The notes under the pieces: model-generated | Seen by the model: only the letters and a program-made list of their open reading frames with translations | Told to the model about the DNA's origin: nothing | Databases searched by the model: none | Origin: Streptomyces asoensis | GTDB lineage: Bacteria > Actinomycetota > Actinomycetes > Streptomycetales > Streptomycetaceae | DNA length: 64,000 nt | Direction of reading: 5' to 3' | Assembly: GCF_013085465.1 (NCBI RefSeq) | Contig: NZ_CP049838.1 | Span: 8,370,001-8,434,000, forward strand | Program-made: the position numbers and the translations under genes | Part shown: positions 33,751 to 43,110 of the stretch, in pieces | Layout: each line of letters starts with the position of its first letter | Position numbering within the stretch: the first letter of the stretch is position 1

Positions 33751-34824
33751 CGTCGCGGGCGGCGCCCCGAGGATCTCCGCCAGGTCGTAGCGCACCGGTT
33801 CCTCCAGTTGCGCGTACGTGCAGCTGTCCGGCGTGCGGTCGGGGCGCCAGCGGCGGAAGCGGGCGGTGTGCCGGAACCGTGCCCCGTTCTCCATGTGGTC
33901 GTACGCCACCTCGACCACCCGCTCGGGCCGCAACGGCACCCAGGACAGGTCCTTCTTGCCCGACCAGCGGCTCGGCGCCCCGGGCAGCCGTGCCGTCTCG
34001 TGCGCGGCCTCCTCCGCCCAGGCCGCCCACGGATGGCCCGCCGCGTCCTCCATGCGCAGCGGCTCCAGCTCCTCGATCAGCTCCGCCCGGCGTTTCATGG
34101 AAAAGGCGGCCGACACGCCGACGTGCTGGAGGGCGCCCCGGTCGTCGTACAGGCCCAGCAGCAGCGACCCCACCACCGGCCCGCTCTTGTGGAAGCGGTA
34201 TCCGGCGACGACGACGTCCGCGGTGCGCTCGTGCTTGACCTTGAACATGGCGCGCTCGTCCTGGCGGTAGCGCAGGGTGAGCGGCTTCGCGATCACCCCG
34301 TCCAGGCCCGCCCCCTCGTACTCCTCGAACCACCGCTGCGCCACCTCGGCGTCGGTCGTCGCCGGCGCCACGTGCACGGGCGCCGGCACCCCGGCGAGCG
34401 CCCCGGTCAGCAGCTCACGCCGGTCGCTCAGCGGCACGTCCAGGAGCGACCGGTCGTCGAGCGCCAGCAGGTCGAAGGCGACGAACGACGCCGGGGTCCG
34501 TTCGGCGAGCGTGCGCACCCGGGAATCCGCCGGATGGATGCGCTCCGTGAGGGCGTCGAAGTCGAGCCGCCCCTCCCGGGCGATCACGATCTCCCCGTCC
34601 AGCACACACCGCTGCGGCACCCGTTCCCGCAACGCCTCCACCAGCTCCGGAAAATACCTGGTCAACGGCTTTCCGGTGCGGCTGCCCAACTCGATCTCGG
34701 CACCGTCGCGGAACACGATCGCCCGGAAACCGTCCCACTTCGCCTCGTACTGCATGCCCGGCGGAATCGCCGCCACCGACTTGGCGAGCATCGGCTTCAC
34801 GGGCGGCATCACCGGCAGATCCAT
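33748..34824 (-). CDS. ligC: ATP-dependent DNA ligase (LigC type)
   Basis: 358 residues. Nucleotidyltransferase domain with the adenylated Lys in EAKWDGFRA (about 27-35), LGSRTGKPLTRYFPEL, LDGEIVI, FDLLALDD, LDGVIAKPL and the C-terminal motif MFKVKHERTADVVV. An OB-fold follows. The length and lack of extra domains match mycobacterial/Streptomyces LigC. It is divergent from a LigD-type polymerase gene, suggesting joint action in end-joining or excision repair. Confidence 0.92.
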   Translation of the reverse strand: MDLPVMPPVKPMLAKSVAAIPPGMQYEAKWDGFRAIVFRDGAEIELGSRTGKPLTRYFPELVEALRERVPQRCVLDGEIVIAREGRLDFDALTERIHPADSRVRTLAERTPASFVAFDLLALDDRSLLDVPLSDRRELLTGALAGVPAPVHVAPATTDAEVAQRWFEEYEGAGLDGVIAKPLTLRYRQDERAMFKVKHERTADVVVAGYRFHKSGPVVGSLLLGLYDDRGALQHVGVSAAFSMKRRAELIEELEPLRMEDAAGHPWAAWAEEAAHETARLPGAPSRWSGKKDLSWVPLRPERVVEVAYDHMENGARFRHTARFRRWRPDRTPDSCTYAQLEEPVRYDLAEILGAPPAT

Positions 34825-34934
34825 GCTCCGATTCTGCGCGAGGACAGCGGGGACCGCCCGGTGTGCGGACCGTCCGGCGTACGGGCGTCCGCGAGCTGAT
34901 GCGAGCTGTCGGAGGTGTGTCTACCGTGGCTCGC

Positions 34935-35972
34935 ATGGGCGATGCGGTGGAACTGGAAGTGGCCGGCCGGACGGTACGGCTGTCCAGCCCCGACAAGGTC
35001 TTCTTTCCGGAGCGCGGCTTCACCAAGCTGGACCTCGCCCGCTACTACCAGGCGGTCGCCCCCGGCATCCTGCGCGCCCTGCGCAACCGCCCCACCACCC
35101 TGGAGCGGTACCCGGACGGCGTGGGAGGCGAGTCCTTCTTCCAGAAGCGGGCGCCGAAGAACATGCCCGACTGGATCCCGACCGCACACATCACCTTCCC
35201 CAGCGGACGCAGCGCCGACGAGATGTGCCCGACCGAGGAGGCAGCCGTCCTGTGGGCCGCCCAGTACGGCACGCTCACCTTCCACCCCTGGCCCGTGCGC
35301 CGCGACGACGTCGACCGCCCCGACGAACTGCGCATCGACCTCGACCCGCAGCCCGGCACCGACTACGACGACGCGGTCCACGCCGCCCACGAACTGCGCG
35401 CCGTCCTCGAGGAGTTCGGCGGTCTGCGCGGGTGGCCCAAGACCTCCGGCGGCCGGGGCCTGCACGTCTTCGTACCGATCGAACCCCGCTGGACCTTCAC
35501 CCAGGTCCGGCGCGCCGCCATCGCCGTCGGCCGGGAGATGGAACGGCGGCTGCCGGAGCGGGTGACGATCAAGTGGTGGAAGGAGGAGCGGGGCGAGCGC
35601 ATCTTCATCGACTACAACCAGACCGCCCGCGACCGCACCATCGCCTCCGCCTACTCCGTACGTCCCCGTCCGCACGCGCCCGTCTCGGCGCCGCTGCGCT
35701 GGGAGGAGGTCGGCGACGCCCACCCCGGCGACTTCGACCTCGCGACCATGCCGGCCCGGTACGCCGAACTCGGCGATGTGCACGCCGACATGGACGACCA
35801 CGCGTTCTCCCTGGAGGCCCTTCTCGAACTCGCCCGCCGCGACGAACACGACCACGGCCTGGGCGATCTGCCGTATCCGCCGGAGTACCCGAAGATGCCC
35901 GGAGAGCCGAAGCGGGTGCAGCCGAGCCGGGCCCGGCACGAGGACGCCCCGGGCGGGCCCGGGGCGTCCTAG
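34935..35972 (+). CDS. LigD-type DNA primase/polymerase (NHEJ polymerase)
   Basis: 345 residues. Archaeo-eukaryotic primase fold of LigD polymerase domains: LSSPDKVFFPERGFTKLDL, FFQKRAPKNMPDW, the metal-site Asp pair in LRIDLDPQPG, KTSGGRGLHVFVPI and IFIDYNQTARDRTIASAYS. No ligase or phosphoesterase domain is attached. ATG 34935 is chosen by family N-terminus; GTG 34926 after GGAGG is an alternative. It is divergent from ligC; no Ku gene is in the window. Confidence 0.9.
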   Translation: MGDAVELEVAGRTVRLSSPDKVFFPERGFTKLDLARYYQAVAPGILRALRNRPTTLERYPDGVGGESFFQKRAPKNMPDWIPTAHITFPSGRSADEMCPTEEAAVLWAAQYGTLTFHPWPVRRDDVDRPDELRIDLDPQPGTDYDDAVHAAHELRAVLEEFGGLRGWPKTSGGRGLHVFVPIEPRWTFTQVRRAAIAVGREMERRLPERVTIKWWKEERGERIFIDYNQTARDRTIASAYSVRPRPHAPVSAPLRWEEVGDAHPGDFDLATMPARYAELGDVHADMDDHAFSLEALLELARRDEHDHGLGDLPYPPEYPKMPGEPKRVQPSRARHEDAPGGPGAS

Positions 35973-35999
35973 CGCGACCGTCCGGCGCCGGCCGGACGG
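35941..35999. terminator. two terminator hairpins, one inside the LigD-type gene's 3' end
   Basis: AGGACGCCCCGGG (35941-35953) pairs with 35958-35970 and overlaps the last codons of the polymerase gene. A second stem CCGTCCGG (35978-35985) pairs with 35992-35999. They separate convergent genes; the next leftward gene ends at 36006. Confidence 0.75.
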
Positions 36000-36005
36000 C
36001 CGCTG

Positions 36006-38216
36006 TCACAACTCCTTGATGCGGATGTCCCGGTACGAGACGACGTCCGTCGTGCCGTGCACCTGGAGCCCGAGGTAACCGGAGGCGAAACGCCGTCCGT
36101 CCGTGCCCGGGTCGTCCGCGCGCGGCGGGGAGAACTCCTGGCCGCCGGTGTTGTCGAACTCGTTGATCAGCACGCCGTTGCGGTAGACCGAGTAGTGCTG
36201 GTCGACCACCCTGATCTCGTAGTCGTTCCAGGTCCCCTTCTGGGTGACGCCGGCGCCGGCGAGTCCCACCCGGTCGAAGCCGTACACCGACCCGGTCTTG
36301 TACATGTCCCCGTCCGGCCGGTCCAGTACCTGCACCTCGTGCCCGTACTTGATGGCGACCCACTCCGGTCGCGACTCCTCGGCATGGTCATGGACCCACG
36401 GGAAGCGCACGAACACACCGGAGTTGGCGTTGCCCGTGCCCGGAGCGTCGTCGCGCCACTGGAGCTTCAGCGAGAAGTCGCCGTACTTGCGCTCGGGGAA
36501 CCACAGCATGCCCAGGCCCTCACGGGTGGTCCCGCTGGTGATCGATCCGTCGGCGTTCTGCGCGAACGATCCGCCGCCCACCTGCTGCCACTTCGCGAAC
36601 GAGCCCGCGCTGCCGTCGAGGATCGTGCGGTAGCCCTCGGTCTGGCCGGGCTTGCCGATCCCGGACCGGCTCGCCGCCTCCTGGACGGCGTCGTACTCAC
36701 GCTGGTCCACGACCCCCTCGCCGAACAGCCCGTCGAGGACCGTCTTCACGTGCTTGAGGAACAGCGCGTGGGACGTCCATTCCTTCTCGTCCTCGATCAA
36801 CTCGTTGATCCGGCACCGCTTGTCGGTCAGCCGGTTCGGCACCCCCGAGTCGACCGTGCCGACGATCACCGTCAACCGCTCGTCGTATTCGGGGCAGTTG
36901 GGGGCCGGGACCTGACTCGACACCACGGTGAAGGTCACCGTGCGGGCGGTGGAGGTGTTGCCCGCCTTGTCGGTGGCGCGGTAGACGAGGGTGTGCGGGC
37001 CCGCGCGGTCGACCACCACCGGGATGCTGTATGCGATGTACGGTCCACCGTCGAGTGAATACTCGATCCGGTCGACACCCGACCCGTGTTCGTCCGTCGC
37101 GCTCACGGTCACCTTGGCATTGCCGACGTAGGCCCCGCCGGAGTTCTTCGTGCCCTCGACGGTCACGCCGGTCACCGGTGGTGTGGTGTCCTGCGGGGTC
37201 GCCGCGACCACGGTGAACCGGACGCTCTTCTCGGCGGCCGCGTTGCCCGCCTTGTCGGTGGCCCGGTACCGCACGGTGTGGGTGCCGACCTGGTGCACCA
37301 TCACGGGCGCGGTGTACGGCTGCCAGGCCCCGGAGCCGACGGTGTACTCGATGGTGTTGACCCCGGATCCGGTGTCGGAGGCCGACACGGTGACGGTCGC
37401 CATGTCGATGTACGTGCCGTCGGGGTTCTGCTCGCCGCTCACCGTCCCGGAGGTGTCCGGGGGTGTCGTGTCGTCGGAGGGCCGGGCGACGACCGTGAAC
37501 GCGGCGGTCTTCTCCGCGGAGACGTTGCCGGCCTTGTCGAACGCCCGGTAGCGGATCCGGTGGCTGCCGACCTGGTCGACGACGACCGGTGCGGTGTACG
37601 GGATCCAGTCGCCCGCAGTGCCGACCGCATACTGGATACCGTCGACCCCCGACCCGCCGTCGTCGGTCGCCCCGATCGCGACACTCGCCGAGCCGACGTA
37701 CTCGCCCTGCGCGTTCTGCGTGCCGGTGACCTGCGCCGCCGTCTCGGGCGGTGTCGTGTCCTCGCCGCCGCCCTCGGTCACCACGAGAATGCCCTGCATC
37801 TGGCCGTGTCCGGGGATCGTGCAGTGGTAGAAGTAGCGCCCCGGGGTCAGGGTGACCTCGGCGGTGTGCCGGCCGCCCAGGTCGTCGTTCGGGTTGGCCA
37901 GGATGTTCAGCGTGACGTCGTCGTTGAACTCGGGGTCGCTGGTCGCGAACGTCAACGTGTGCGGCATGCCCATGGTGTTGCCGGTCGCCACGCTGTTCTC
38001 GAAGACGATCGTCGCCTGACCCGCCACCGCCGTCGCCGGTGCCGAACCGTACTTGGTGATGTCGTCGCCGGCGGTCCAGGTGAGCACCTGGGCGGCGGCT
38101 GCCGGCTCGGACTGTGCCGCGGTGGGTGCCGCCTGAAGCCCGAGCATCATCAGCACGGCGGCCAACAGGGCCGTCCAGATTCTTCGTTGCCGTGTCTGTC
38201 GTGTGCGCCGTATCAC
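36006..38216 (-). CDS. secreted cupredoxin - OmpL47 repeat - DUF1080 protein
   Basis: 736 residues from GTG 38216, overlapping the preceding stop by GTGA. Signal peptide (RRTRQTRQRR, hydrophobic core, PTAAQS); cupredoxin domain (about 40-150) with type-1 copper ligands in MPHTLTF and YHCTIPGHGQM; three OmpL47/Ig-like repeats (about 155-435), each starting DTTPP and containing YRA(F/T)DKAGN; a linker; and a C-terminal DUF1080/3-keto-disaccharide hydrolase lectin-like domain (about 535-736). Coupled to the ThuA-dehydrogenase gene, so both probably act outside the cell on sugars or their oxidation products. Confidence 0.88.
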   Translation of the reverse strand: MIRRTRQTRQRRIWTALLAAVLMMLGLQAAPTAAQSEPAAAAQVLTWTAGDDITKYGSAPATAVAGQATIVFENSVATGNTMGMPHTLTFATSDPEFNDDVTLNILANPNDDLGGRHTAEVTLTPGRYFYHCTIPGHGQMQGILVVTEGGGEDTTPPETAAQVTGTQNAQGEYVGSASVAIGATDDGGSGVDGIQYAVGTAGDWIPYTAPVVVDQVGSHRIRYRAFDKAGNVSAEKTAAFTVVARPSDDTTPPDTSGTVSGEQNPDGTYIDMATVTVSASDTGSGVNTIEYTVGSGAWQPYTAPVMVHQVGTHTVRYRATDKAGNAAAEKSVRFTVVAATPQDTTPPVTGVTVEGTKNSGGAYVGNAKVTVSATDEHGSGVDRIEYSLDGGPYIAYSIPVVVDRAGPHTLVYRATDKAGNTSTARTVTFTVVSSQVPAPNCPEYDERLTVIVGTVDSGVPNRLTDKRCRINELIEDEKEWTSHALFLKHVKTVLDGLFGEGVVDQREYDAVQEAASRSGIGKPGQTEGYRTILDGSAGSFAKWQQVGGGSFAQNADGSITSGTTREGLGMLWFPERKYGDFSLKLQWRDDAPGTGNANSGVFVRFPWVHDHAEESRPEWVAIKYGHEVQVLDRPDGDMYKTGSVYGFDRVGLAGAGVTQKGTWNDYEIRVVDQHYSVYRNGVLINEFDNTGGQEFSPPRADDPGTDGRRFASGYLGLQVHGTTDVVSYRDIRIKEL

Positions 38217-40690
38217 TGAGCCCCCCTCGCCAGCCCGTCGGCGGTCGGTGTCGGACCGCCGCCCTTATAAGTGACCTTCCACAGCGCCGACTTGGCGTCC
38301 GAGGTGAAGAAGCCGCGGCCGTAGTCGAGGACGTACAGGGCGCCGTCCGGGCCGAACTTCCAGTCCATGAGGTTCTTGATGCCGTCATTGCCGACCGGCA
38401 CGATTCTTTTCAGTGACTCCGAGTGGACCGGCAGACCGCCCGACCCTTGCGTCCTCGGGTCCATGACCACCGCGTTGCGCGGCTGATCGGCGTCGTAGAA
38501 GTCGCCGACGAACCACTTGCCGTCCCAGTACGCGGGCCACTTGGCCGTGCTCGTGCCGGCGGCGTCGTAGCGGTAGACCGGGCCGTTCATCGCCGCCTGC
38601 CCGCCGCCCTTGAGCCACGGCAGCCGGTACGTCGCCTGGTCCTGCCGGTAGGAGGGGATGCCGCTTGCATCGCGCGGGTAGTCCGGTGCGCCGCCCTGGG
38701 GTGAGTACCAGATGTTGTTGCCGGTGACCGGCGGCAGGTTGACCAGGCCGTCGTTGTTCGGCGACTCGTTCTTCGGGTGGTCGCAGTCGTACCAGCCCAG
38801 CGGCTGCGACGGATCCGGCAGGTTGCGGTCCCGGTAGGGCTGCTTGTTGCCCATGCAGTACGGCCAACCCCGGTTGCTCGCCTGGGTGATGACGGCGAAC
38901 GTGTCGTACTTCGCCGGTCCCCAGACGGGCGACGGCTCGCCCGCGTCCGGGCCGACCCAGCCCGCGTAGAGGATGTCGGTGGTGCGGTCGACGAAGATGC
39001 GCGCGGGGTTGCGGACGCCCATCACATAGATCTCGCCGCGCGTCTTGCCGCCGCCCTCGTCGGTCTCCCGGCCGGTGAACAGGTTCCCCGCCGGAAGTGT
39101 GTACGTCCCGTCGGGTTCCGGATGGATGCGCAGGATCTTGCCGTTGAGGTTGTGGGTGTTTCCGGCCGTACGGCGCGCGTCGGCGAAGGAGACGCCCTTG
39201 AAGTTCGGCTGCGGGTTGTTTCCGGAGTAACCGCCGCTGAAGCCGCTGGAGTTGTTGTCACCGGTGGCGATGTACAGGTTGCCCTTGGAGTCCCAGGCAA
39301 GTCCGCCCCCGGCGTGACAGCAACTGTGCACCTGCACCGGCCACTTGAGCAGCACCTTCTCGCTGCCTGGGTCGAGCCGGTTCGTGGCGAGGTCGAGTGT
39401 GAAGCGGGAGACCCGCCGCTCGGCCATCCGGGTGTCACGGTTGACGCCCGAGTGAGGGGTGTAGTGCAGGTACACCCAGCCGTTCTGCTCGAAGCGCGGA
39501 TCGAGCTCGATACCGAGGAGGCCTTCCTCGACCTTGACGAGCTCGTCGCCGCCGCCCTTGTTGCCGAAGACCGTCAGTTCCCCGGCCAGTGTGACCTTCT
39601 TGGTCGCCGGGTCGTAGACGTGGATCTGTCCCTTGCCCTTGCCCACGTCCGGGTTGTTCCAGTCGGTGATCACCGGCCGGGAGGAGTCGGCGCCGCCCCG
39701 CCCGATGTAGAGAACCCGGCCGTCGGGCGCGGTGACCAGGCCGTGCGGCTCACCGATCTGGTCGTTCTGGCCGGGCTGGTTGGCCGGGGTCAGGCGCTCG
39801 GCCTTGTAGTTCCCGGTGATGGTGGCCTTGCAGTCGGCCTGCACCAGCCGGGACGTCCAGAGCAGGGCGCCGCGCAGATGCGTACGGAAGTCCGTCTCGT
39901 CGTACGACGAGACCGTGCCGCCCATGCCGGTGTAGAAGGAGCGGCCGCCGTCGTAGTCGCGGCACCAACTCACCGGATGGTCAGCGCCGTTGGCGCTGGT
40001 ACCCGGCTGGTACGTCGACTCGCGCACCCGGGCGACGGTGTGCACCTCGCCGGACGGGTTCTTCACCCAGTTCGGCCACAGGTCCGGGCGCTTCCACTCC
40101 AGCGGCAGCCCCCCGGTGGCCGGATGCCGCCGGTCGCCGACCTCGACGGTGGCCCGCTGTACGGCCGTCGGGCTCGACGTGGCGGGACGGGCGCCGATCA
40201 GACCGGTGAACCAGTCCGAGTACGGCTCCGCGCGGGCCGCGTCGTGGACGCCGAGGAATCCGCCGCCGGCCTCCATGTAGGCCTCCAGACCCGCTTCCTG
40301 TTCCGGGTCGAGGACGTCACCGCCCCCGGTCAGGAACACGACCGCGTTGTAACTGCCCAGCCTCGTCCCGCTGGTGAAGACCGAGGCGTCGTCCGTGGCC
40401 TCGACCTCGAAGCGCTGGTCCGCCGGCCCGGACAGGCCGATCCGTTCGATGGCCTCGATACCGGCGTTGACGACCGGTGACTCGTCCCCGGCCGCGGCCG
40501 ACCCGTGGAAGATCAGCACCCGTACATTGGCGCCGCCCGGCGGCGACTTGATGGACATCGTTGTCAGGGGTGGCTCCGGGGCCGGGCGCGCGCCCGCGGC
40601 CGGCGCGGACAGCAGGCCGGCGACGAGCGTTGCGCACGCCACGGCGGTCACCCGGATTCGTCCTCTCGTACTCAACCCTCGTAAGTGCAT
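38213..40690 (-). CDS. secreted ThuA-like / PQQ-type sugar dehydrogenase fusion
   Basis: 825 residues. Start ATG 40690 with GGAGG upstream. Signal peptide (STRGRIRVTAVA, cleavage near GARPA). Residues 50-275 form a ThuA/trehalose-utilisation domain (VRVLIFHGSA, GGGFLGVHDAARAEPYSDW, HPVSWCRDYDGGRSFYTGMGG). Residues 300-820 are a GDH-like six-bladed beta-propeller (EPHGLVTAPDGRVLYIGRGG, LLGIELDPRFEQNGWVYLHY, NLYIATGDNNSSG, GVRNPARIFVD). It likely oxidises a sugar or polyol extracytoplasmically. Operon partner is the cupredoxin-DUF1080 protein, a possible electron acceptor. Confidence 0.88.
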   Translation of the reverse strand: MHLRGLSTRGRIRVTAVACATLVAGLLSAPAAGARPAPEPPLTTMSIKSPPGGANVRVLIFHGSAAAGDESPVVNAGIEAIERIGLSGPADQRFEVEATDDASVFTSGTRLGSYNAVVFLTGGGDVLDPEQEAGLEAYMEAGGGFLGVHDAARAEPYSDWFTGLIGARPATSSPTAVQRATVEVGDRRHPATGGLPLEWKRPDLWPNWVKNPSGEVHTVARVRESTYQPGTSANGADHPVSWCRDYDGGRSFYTGMGGTVSSYDETDFRTHLRGALLWTSRLVQADCKATITGNYKAERLTPANQPGQNDQIGEPHGLVTAPDGRVLYIGRGGADSSRPVITDWNNPDVGKGKGQIHVYDPATKKVTLAGELTVFGNKGGGDELVKVEEGLLGIELDPRFEQNGWVYLHYTPHSGVNRDTRMAERRVSRFTLDLATNRLDPGSEKVLLKWPVQVHSCCHAGGGLAWDSKGNLYIATGDNNSSGFSGGYSGNNPQPNFKGVSFADARRTAGNTHNLNGKILRIHPEPDGTYTLPAGNLFTGRETDEGGGKTRGEIYVMGVRNPARIFVDRTTDILYAGWVGPDAGEPSPVWGPAKYDTFAVITQASNRGWPYCMGNKQPYRDRNLPDPSQPLGWYDCDHPKNESPNNDGLVNLPPVTGNNIWYSPQGGAPDYPRDASGIPSYRQDQATYRLPWLKGGGQAAMNGPVYRYDAAGTSTAKWPAYWDGKWFVGDFYDADQPRNAVVMDPRTQGSGGLPVHSESLKRIVPVGNDGIKNLMDWKFGPDGALYVLDYGRGFFTSDAKSALWKVTYKGGGPTPTADGLARGAQ

Positions 40691-40889
40691 GGGCACCTCC
40701 TCGGTCACAGCGACAGCGCCAAGGAAGCTAGACCCCATGTGTATGACTCGCCAATACCTATGACCGCAATGGCACGAACTTTGTCCTGGGTGTGGAGAAA
40801 CGGCGGAACGACCGGTACCGTCTCACAGGTTCATCACAGGCTCGTCTTCTTCATCGTCGCAAATTCCGTACCAGGGTGGGGAGTTCGGC

Positions 40890-41888
40890 ATGGACAGACG
40901 CGGGTTCAACCGCCGGGTACTGCTGGGCGGCGCCGCCGCCGCGACATCGTTGTCCTTGGGGCCGAGGGCGGTGAGCGCCGACGGACCGGCGAAGACCGCG
41001 CCGGCGGGCGGAGCGGTCAGGCACCTCAAGTTGTACGCGGAGAAGCTCGCCGACGGACAACTCGGCTACGGCTTCGAGAAGGGGAAGGCGACCATCCCCG
41101 GGCCGCTGATCGAGGTCAACGAGGGCGACACCGTCCACATCGAGGTGGAGAACACCCTGGACGTGACGGCGAGTCTGCACGTCCACGGTCTGGACTACGA
41201 AATCTCCAGCGACGGAACGAAGTTGAACAGGAGTGACATCGAGCCCGGCGGTACGCGCACCTACACCTGGCGCACCCACGCCCCCGGTCGCCGCGCCGAC
41301 GGCACCTGGCGGGCGGGCAGCGCGGGCTACTGGCACTACCACGACCACGTCGTCGGAACGGAACACGGCACCGGTGGCATCCGCAAGGGCCTGTACGGGC
41401 CGGTGATCGTCCGGCGCAAGGGCGACATCCTGCCCGACGCCACCCACACGATCGTCTTCAACGACATGACGATCAACAACAGACCCGCCCACTCGGGACC
41501 CGACTTCGAGGCGACGGTGGGCGATCGGGTCGAGTTCGTGATGATCACGCACGGCGAGTACTACCACACCTTCCATATGCACGGTCATCGCTGGGCCGAC
41601 AACCGCACCGGCCTGCTCACCGGCCCCGACGACCCCAGCCAGGTCGTCGACAACAAGATCGTGGGCCCGGCCGACTCCTTCGGCTTCCAGGTGATCGCGG
41701 GGGAGGGGGTGGGCGCCGGCGCGTGGATGTACCACTGCCATGTGCAGAGCCACTCCGACATGGGGATGGTCGGACTGTTCCTGGTGAAGAAGCCCGACGG
41801 CACGATCCCGGGCTACGAACCGCATGAGCCGCACGAGTCGCACGAGTCTCTCGAGCCGGACGAGACCGGCGACGCGCACGAGCACTGA
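40890..41888 (+). CDS. small two-domain laccase (SLAC-type multicopper oxidase)
   Basis: 332 residues. Tat signal [15 protein letters not shown]. Two cupredoxin domains, the length of trimeric small laccases. All copper motifs are present: [27 protein letters not shown] and [15 protein letters not shown] (T1 Cys-His plus trinuclear His). It oxidises phenolics with O2 outside the cell. The C-terminus is a His/Glu-rich tail ([10 protein letters not shown]). It follows the divergent sugar-dehydrogenase operon and lies 15 kb from the pca genes. From memory, it matches SLAC of S. coelicolor in sequence and position. Confidence 0.94.
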   Translation: MDRRGFNRRVLLGGAAAATSLSLGPRAVSADGPAKTAPAGGAVRHLKLYAEKLADGQLGYGFEKGKATIPGPLIEVNEGDTVHIEVENTLDVTASLHVHGLDYEISSDGTKLNRSDIEPGGTRTYTWRTHAPGRRADGTWRAGSAGYWHYHDHVVGTEHGTGGIRKGLYGPVIVRRKGDILPDATHTIVFNDMTINNRPAHSGPDFEATVGDRVEFVMITHGEYYHTFHMHGHRWADNRTGLLTGPDDPSQVVDNKIVGPADSFGFQVIAGEGVGAGAWMYHCHVQSHSDMGMVGLFLVKKPDGTIPGYEPHEPHESHESLEPDETGDAHEH

Positions 41889-41901
41889 GGGACCGAGGTC
41901 G

Positions 41902-41913
41902 GAGAGCGCTCTC
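41902..41913. promoter_or_regulatory. LacI-type operator upstream of lacI-family gene
   Basis: GAGAGCGCTCTC is a perfect 12-bp palindrome with the central CG typical of LacI-family operators. It sits 58 bp before the regulator's start, between it and the laccase gene, consistent with autorepression. Confidence 0.65.
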
Positions 41914-41970
41914 ACCCCGGCCGTCCCCCGGAGTTATCCTGAGCCGCAGCCGGCCAGGAGGAGCCCCGAA

Positions 41971-42996
41971 GTGACCGAGACAGCGTCGCGCCCCACGCTG
42001 GAGGCCGTGGCCGCGCGGGCCGGGGTCTCCCGGGCGACCGTGTCGCGAGTCGTCAACGGCGGGGACGGCGTCCGCGAGCCGCTCGTCGAGCGGGTCCGGC
42101 GGGCCGTGGAGGAGCTCGGGTACGTCCCCAACCAGGCGGCGCGCAGCCTGGTGACGAAGCGGCACGACGCGGTCGCCGTGGTCATCGCCGAACCGGAGAC
42201 CCGGGTCTTCGCCGACCCCTTCTTCGCGCTCCAGCTCCGCGGTATCAGCAAGGAACTGACGGCCCACGACAACCAGTTGGTGCTGCTGCTCACCGAGGGC
42301 CGCGACGACCACGCCCGTGTCGCCCGCTACCTCGCCGGTGGCCATGTCGACGGGGCCCTGGTCTTCTCGTTGCACCTCGACGACCCGCTCCCCGGGCTGA
42401 TCCAGGGCGCCGGTGTCCCGACCGTGTTCGGCGGCCGTCCCGGCTGGAGCGACGGCACACGGGACGTGGTCTACGTCGACAGCGACAACCGCGGCGGCGC
42501 CCGCGAGGCCGTACGCCTGCTGGCCGGGCTAGGCCGCACCCGGATCGCGCACATCACCGGCCCCCTCGACCAGACCTCCGCGGCGGACCGGCTCGACGGA
42601 TACCGGGAGGTCATGGGCGAGAACGACCCGCGGCTCGTCGTCGAGAGCGATTTCACCCCCGGCGGCGCCGAGCGGGCCATGCGGGAACTCCTCGACCGCT
42701 GCCCCGACCTGGACGCCGTGTTCGCCGCCAACGACCTCGCCGCCTCGGGCGCCCTGCGCGTCCTGCGCGAGCGTGGGCGGCGGGTGCCCGAGGACGTCGC
42801 CGTGGTCGGCTTCGACGACATGCTGCCCGTCGCCGAACAGAGCGACCCGCCGCTGACGACGGTCCGTCAGGACATCGAGGAGATGGGCCGGATCATGGCC
42901 CGCCTGCTGCTGCGCCGCCTCGACCGACGGGTCGCCGACGAGGCGCCGGGCGGTGTGGTCCTGCCGACCACTCTGGTGCGCCGCGCTTCGGCCTGA
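41971..42996 (+). CDS. LacI-family transcriptional regulator
   Basis: 341 residues from GTG 41971, with AGGAGGAG upstream. HTH: TLEAVAARAGVSRATVSRVVNG (about 9-30) and hinge VPNQAARSLVT. The periplasmic-binding-protein-like effector domain has ADPFFALQLRGIS, DGALVFS, AAFAANDLAASGALRVL-like sequence and PEDVAVVGFDD, suited to a sugar effector. A LacI-type palindrome precedes it. The sugar-oxidation operon at 36-40.7 kb or an unlinked set could be its target. Confidence 0.9.
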   Translation: MTETASRPTLEAVAARAGVSRATVSRVVNGGDGVREPLVERVRRAVEELGYVPNQAARSLVTKRHDAVAVVIAEPETRVFADPFFALQLRGISKELTAHDNQLVLLLTEGRDDHARVARYLAGGHVDGALVFSLHLDDPLPGLIQGAGVPTVFGGRPGWSDGTRDVVYVDSDNRGGAREAVRLLAGLGRTRIAHITGPLDQTSAADRLDGYREVMGENDPRLVVESDFTPGGAERAMRELLDRCPDLDAVFAANDLAASGALRVLRERGRRVPEDVAVVGFDDMLPVAEQSDPPLTTVRQDIEEMGRIMARLLLRRLDRRVADEAPGGVVLPTTLVRRASA

Positions 42997-43110
42997 CCGG
43001 GGCCGCCACCCCGCTCGTCCCTCCTTCCTGCCTGCTCGTCCTCCTGGCCTGCTCGTCCTCCTGGCCTGCTCGGCCCTGCCCCGCTCGTGCCCGTGCTCTC
43101 GCGTACCGCC

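Noticed and set aside
34863..34935. Earlier ATG of the LigD-type polymerase gene at 34863
   Set aside because: The added 24 residues are not part of the family N-terminus and the upstream ATG lacks a ribosome-binding site; 34935 or 34926 fit better.
36006..40690. Polysaccharide-cluster hydrolases belonging with the Pel-like locus
   Set aside because: They are 24 kb away, separately regulated, and carry sugar dehydrogenase and copper domains unrelated to Pel or GAG synthesis.
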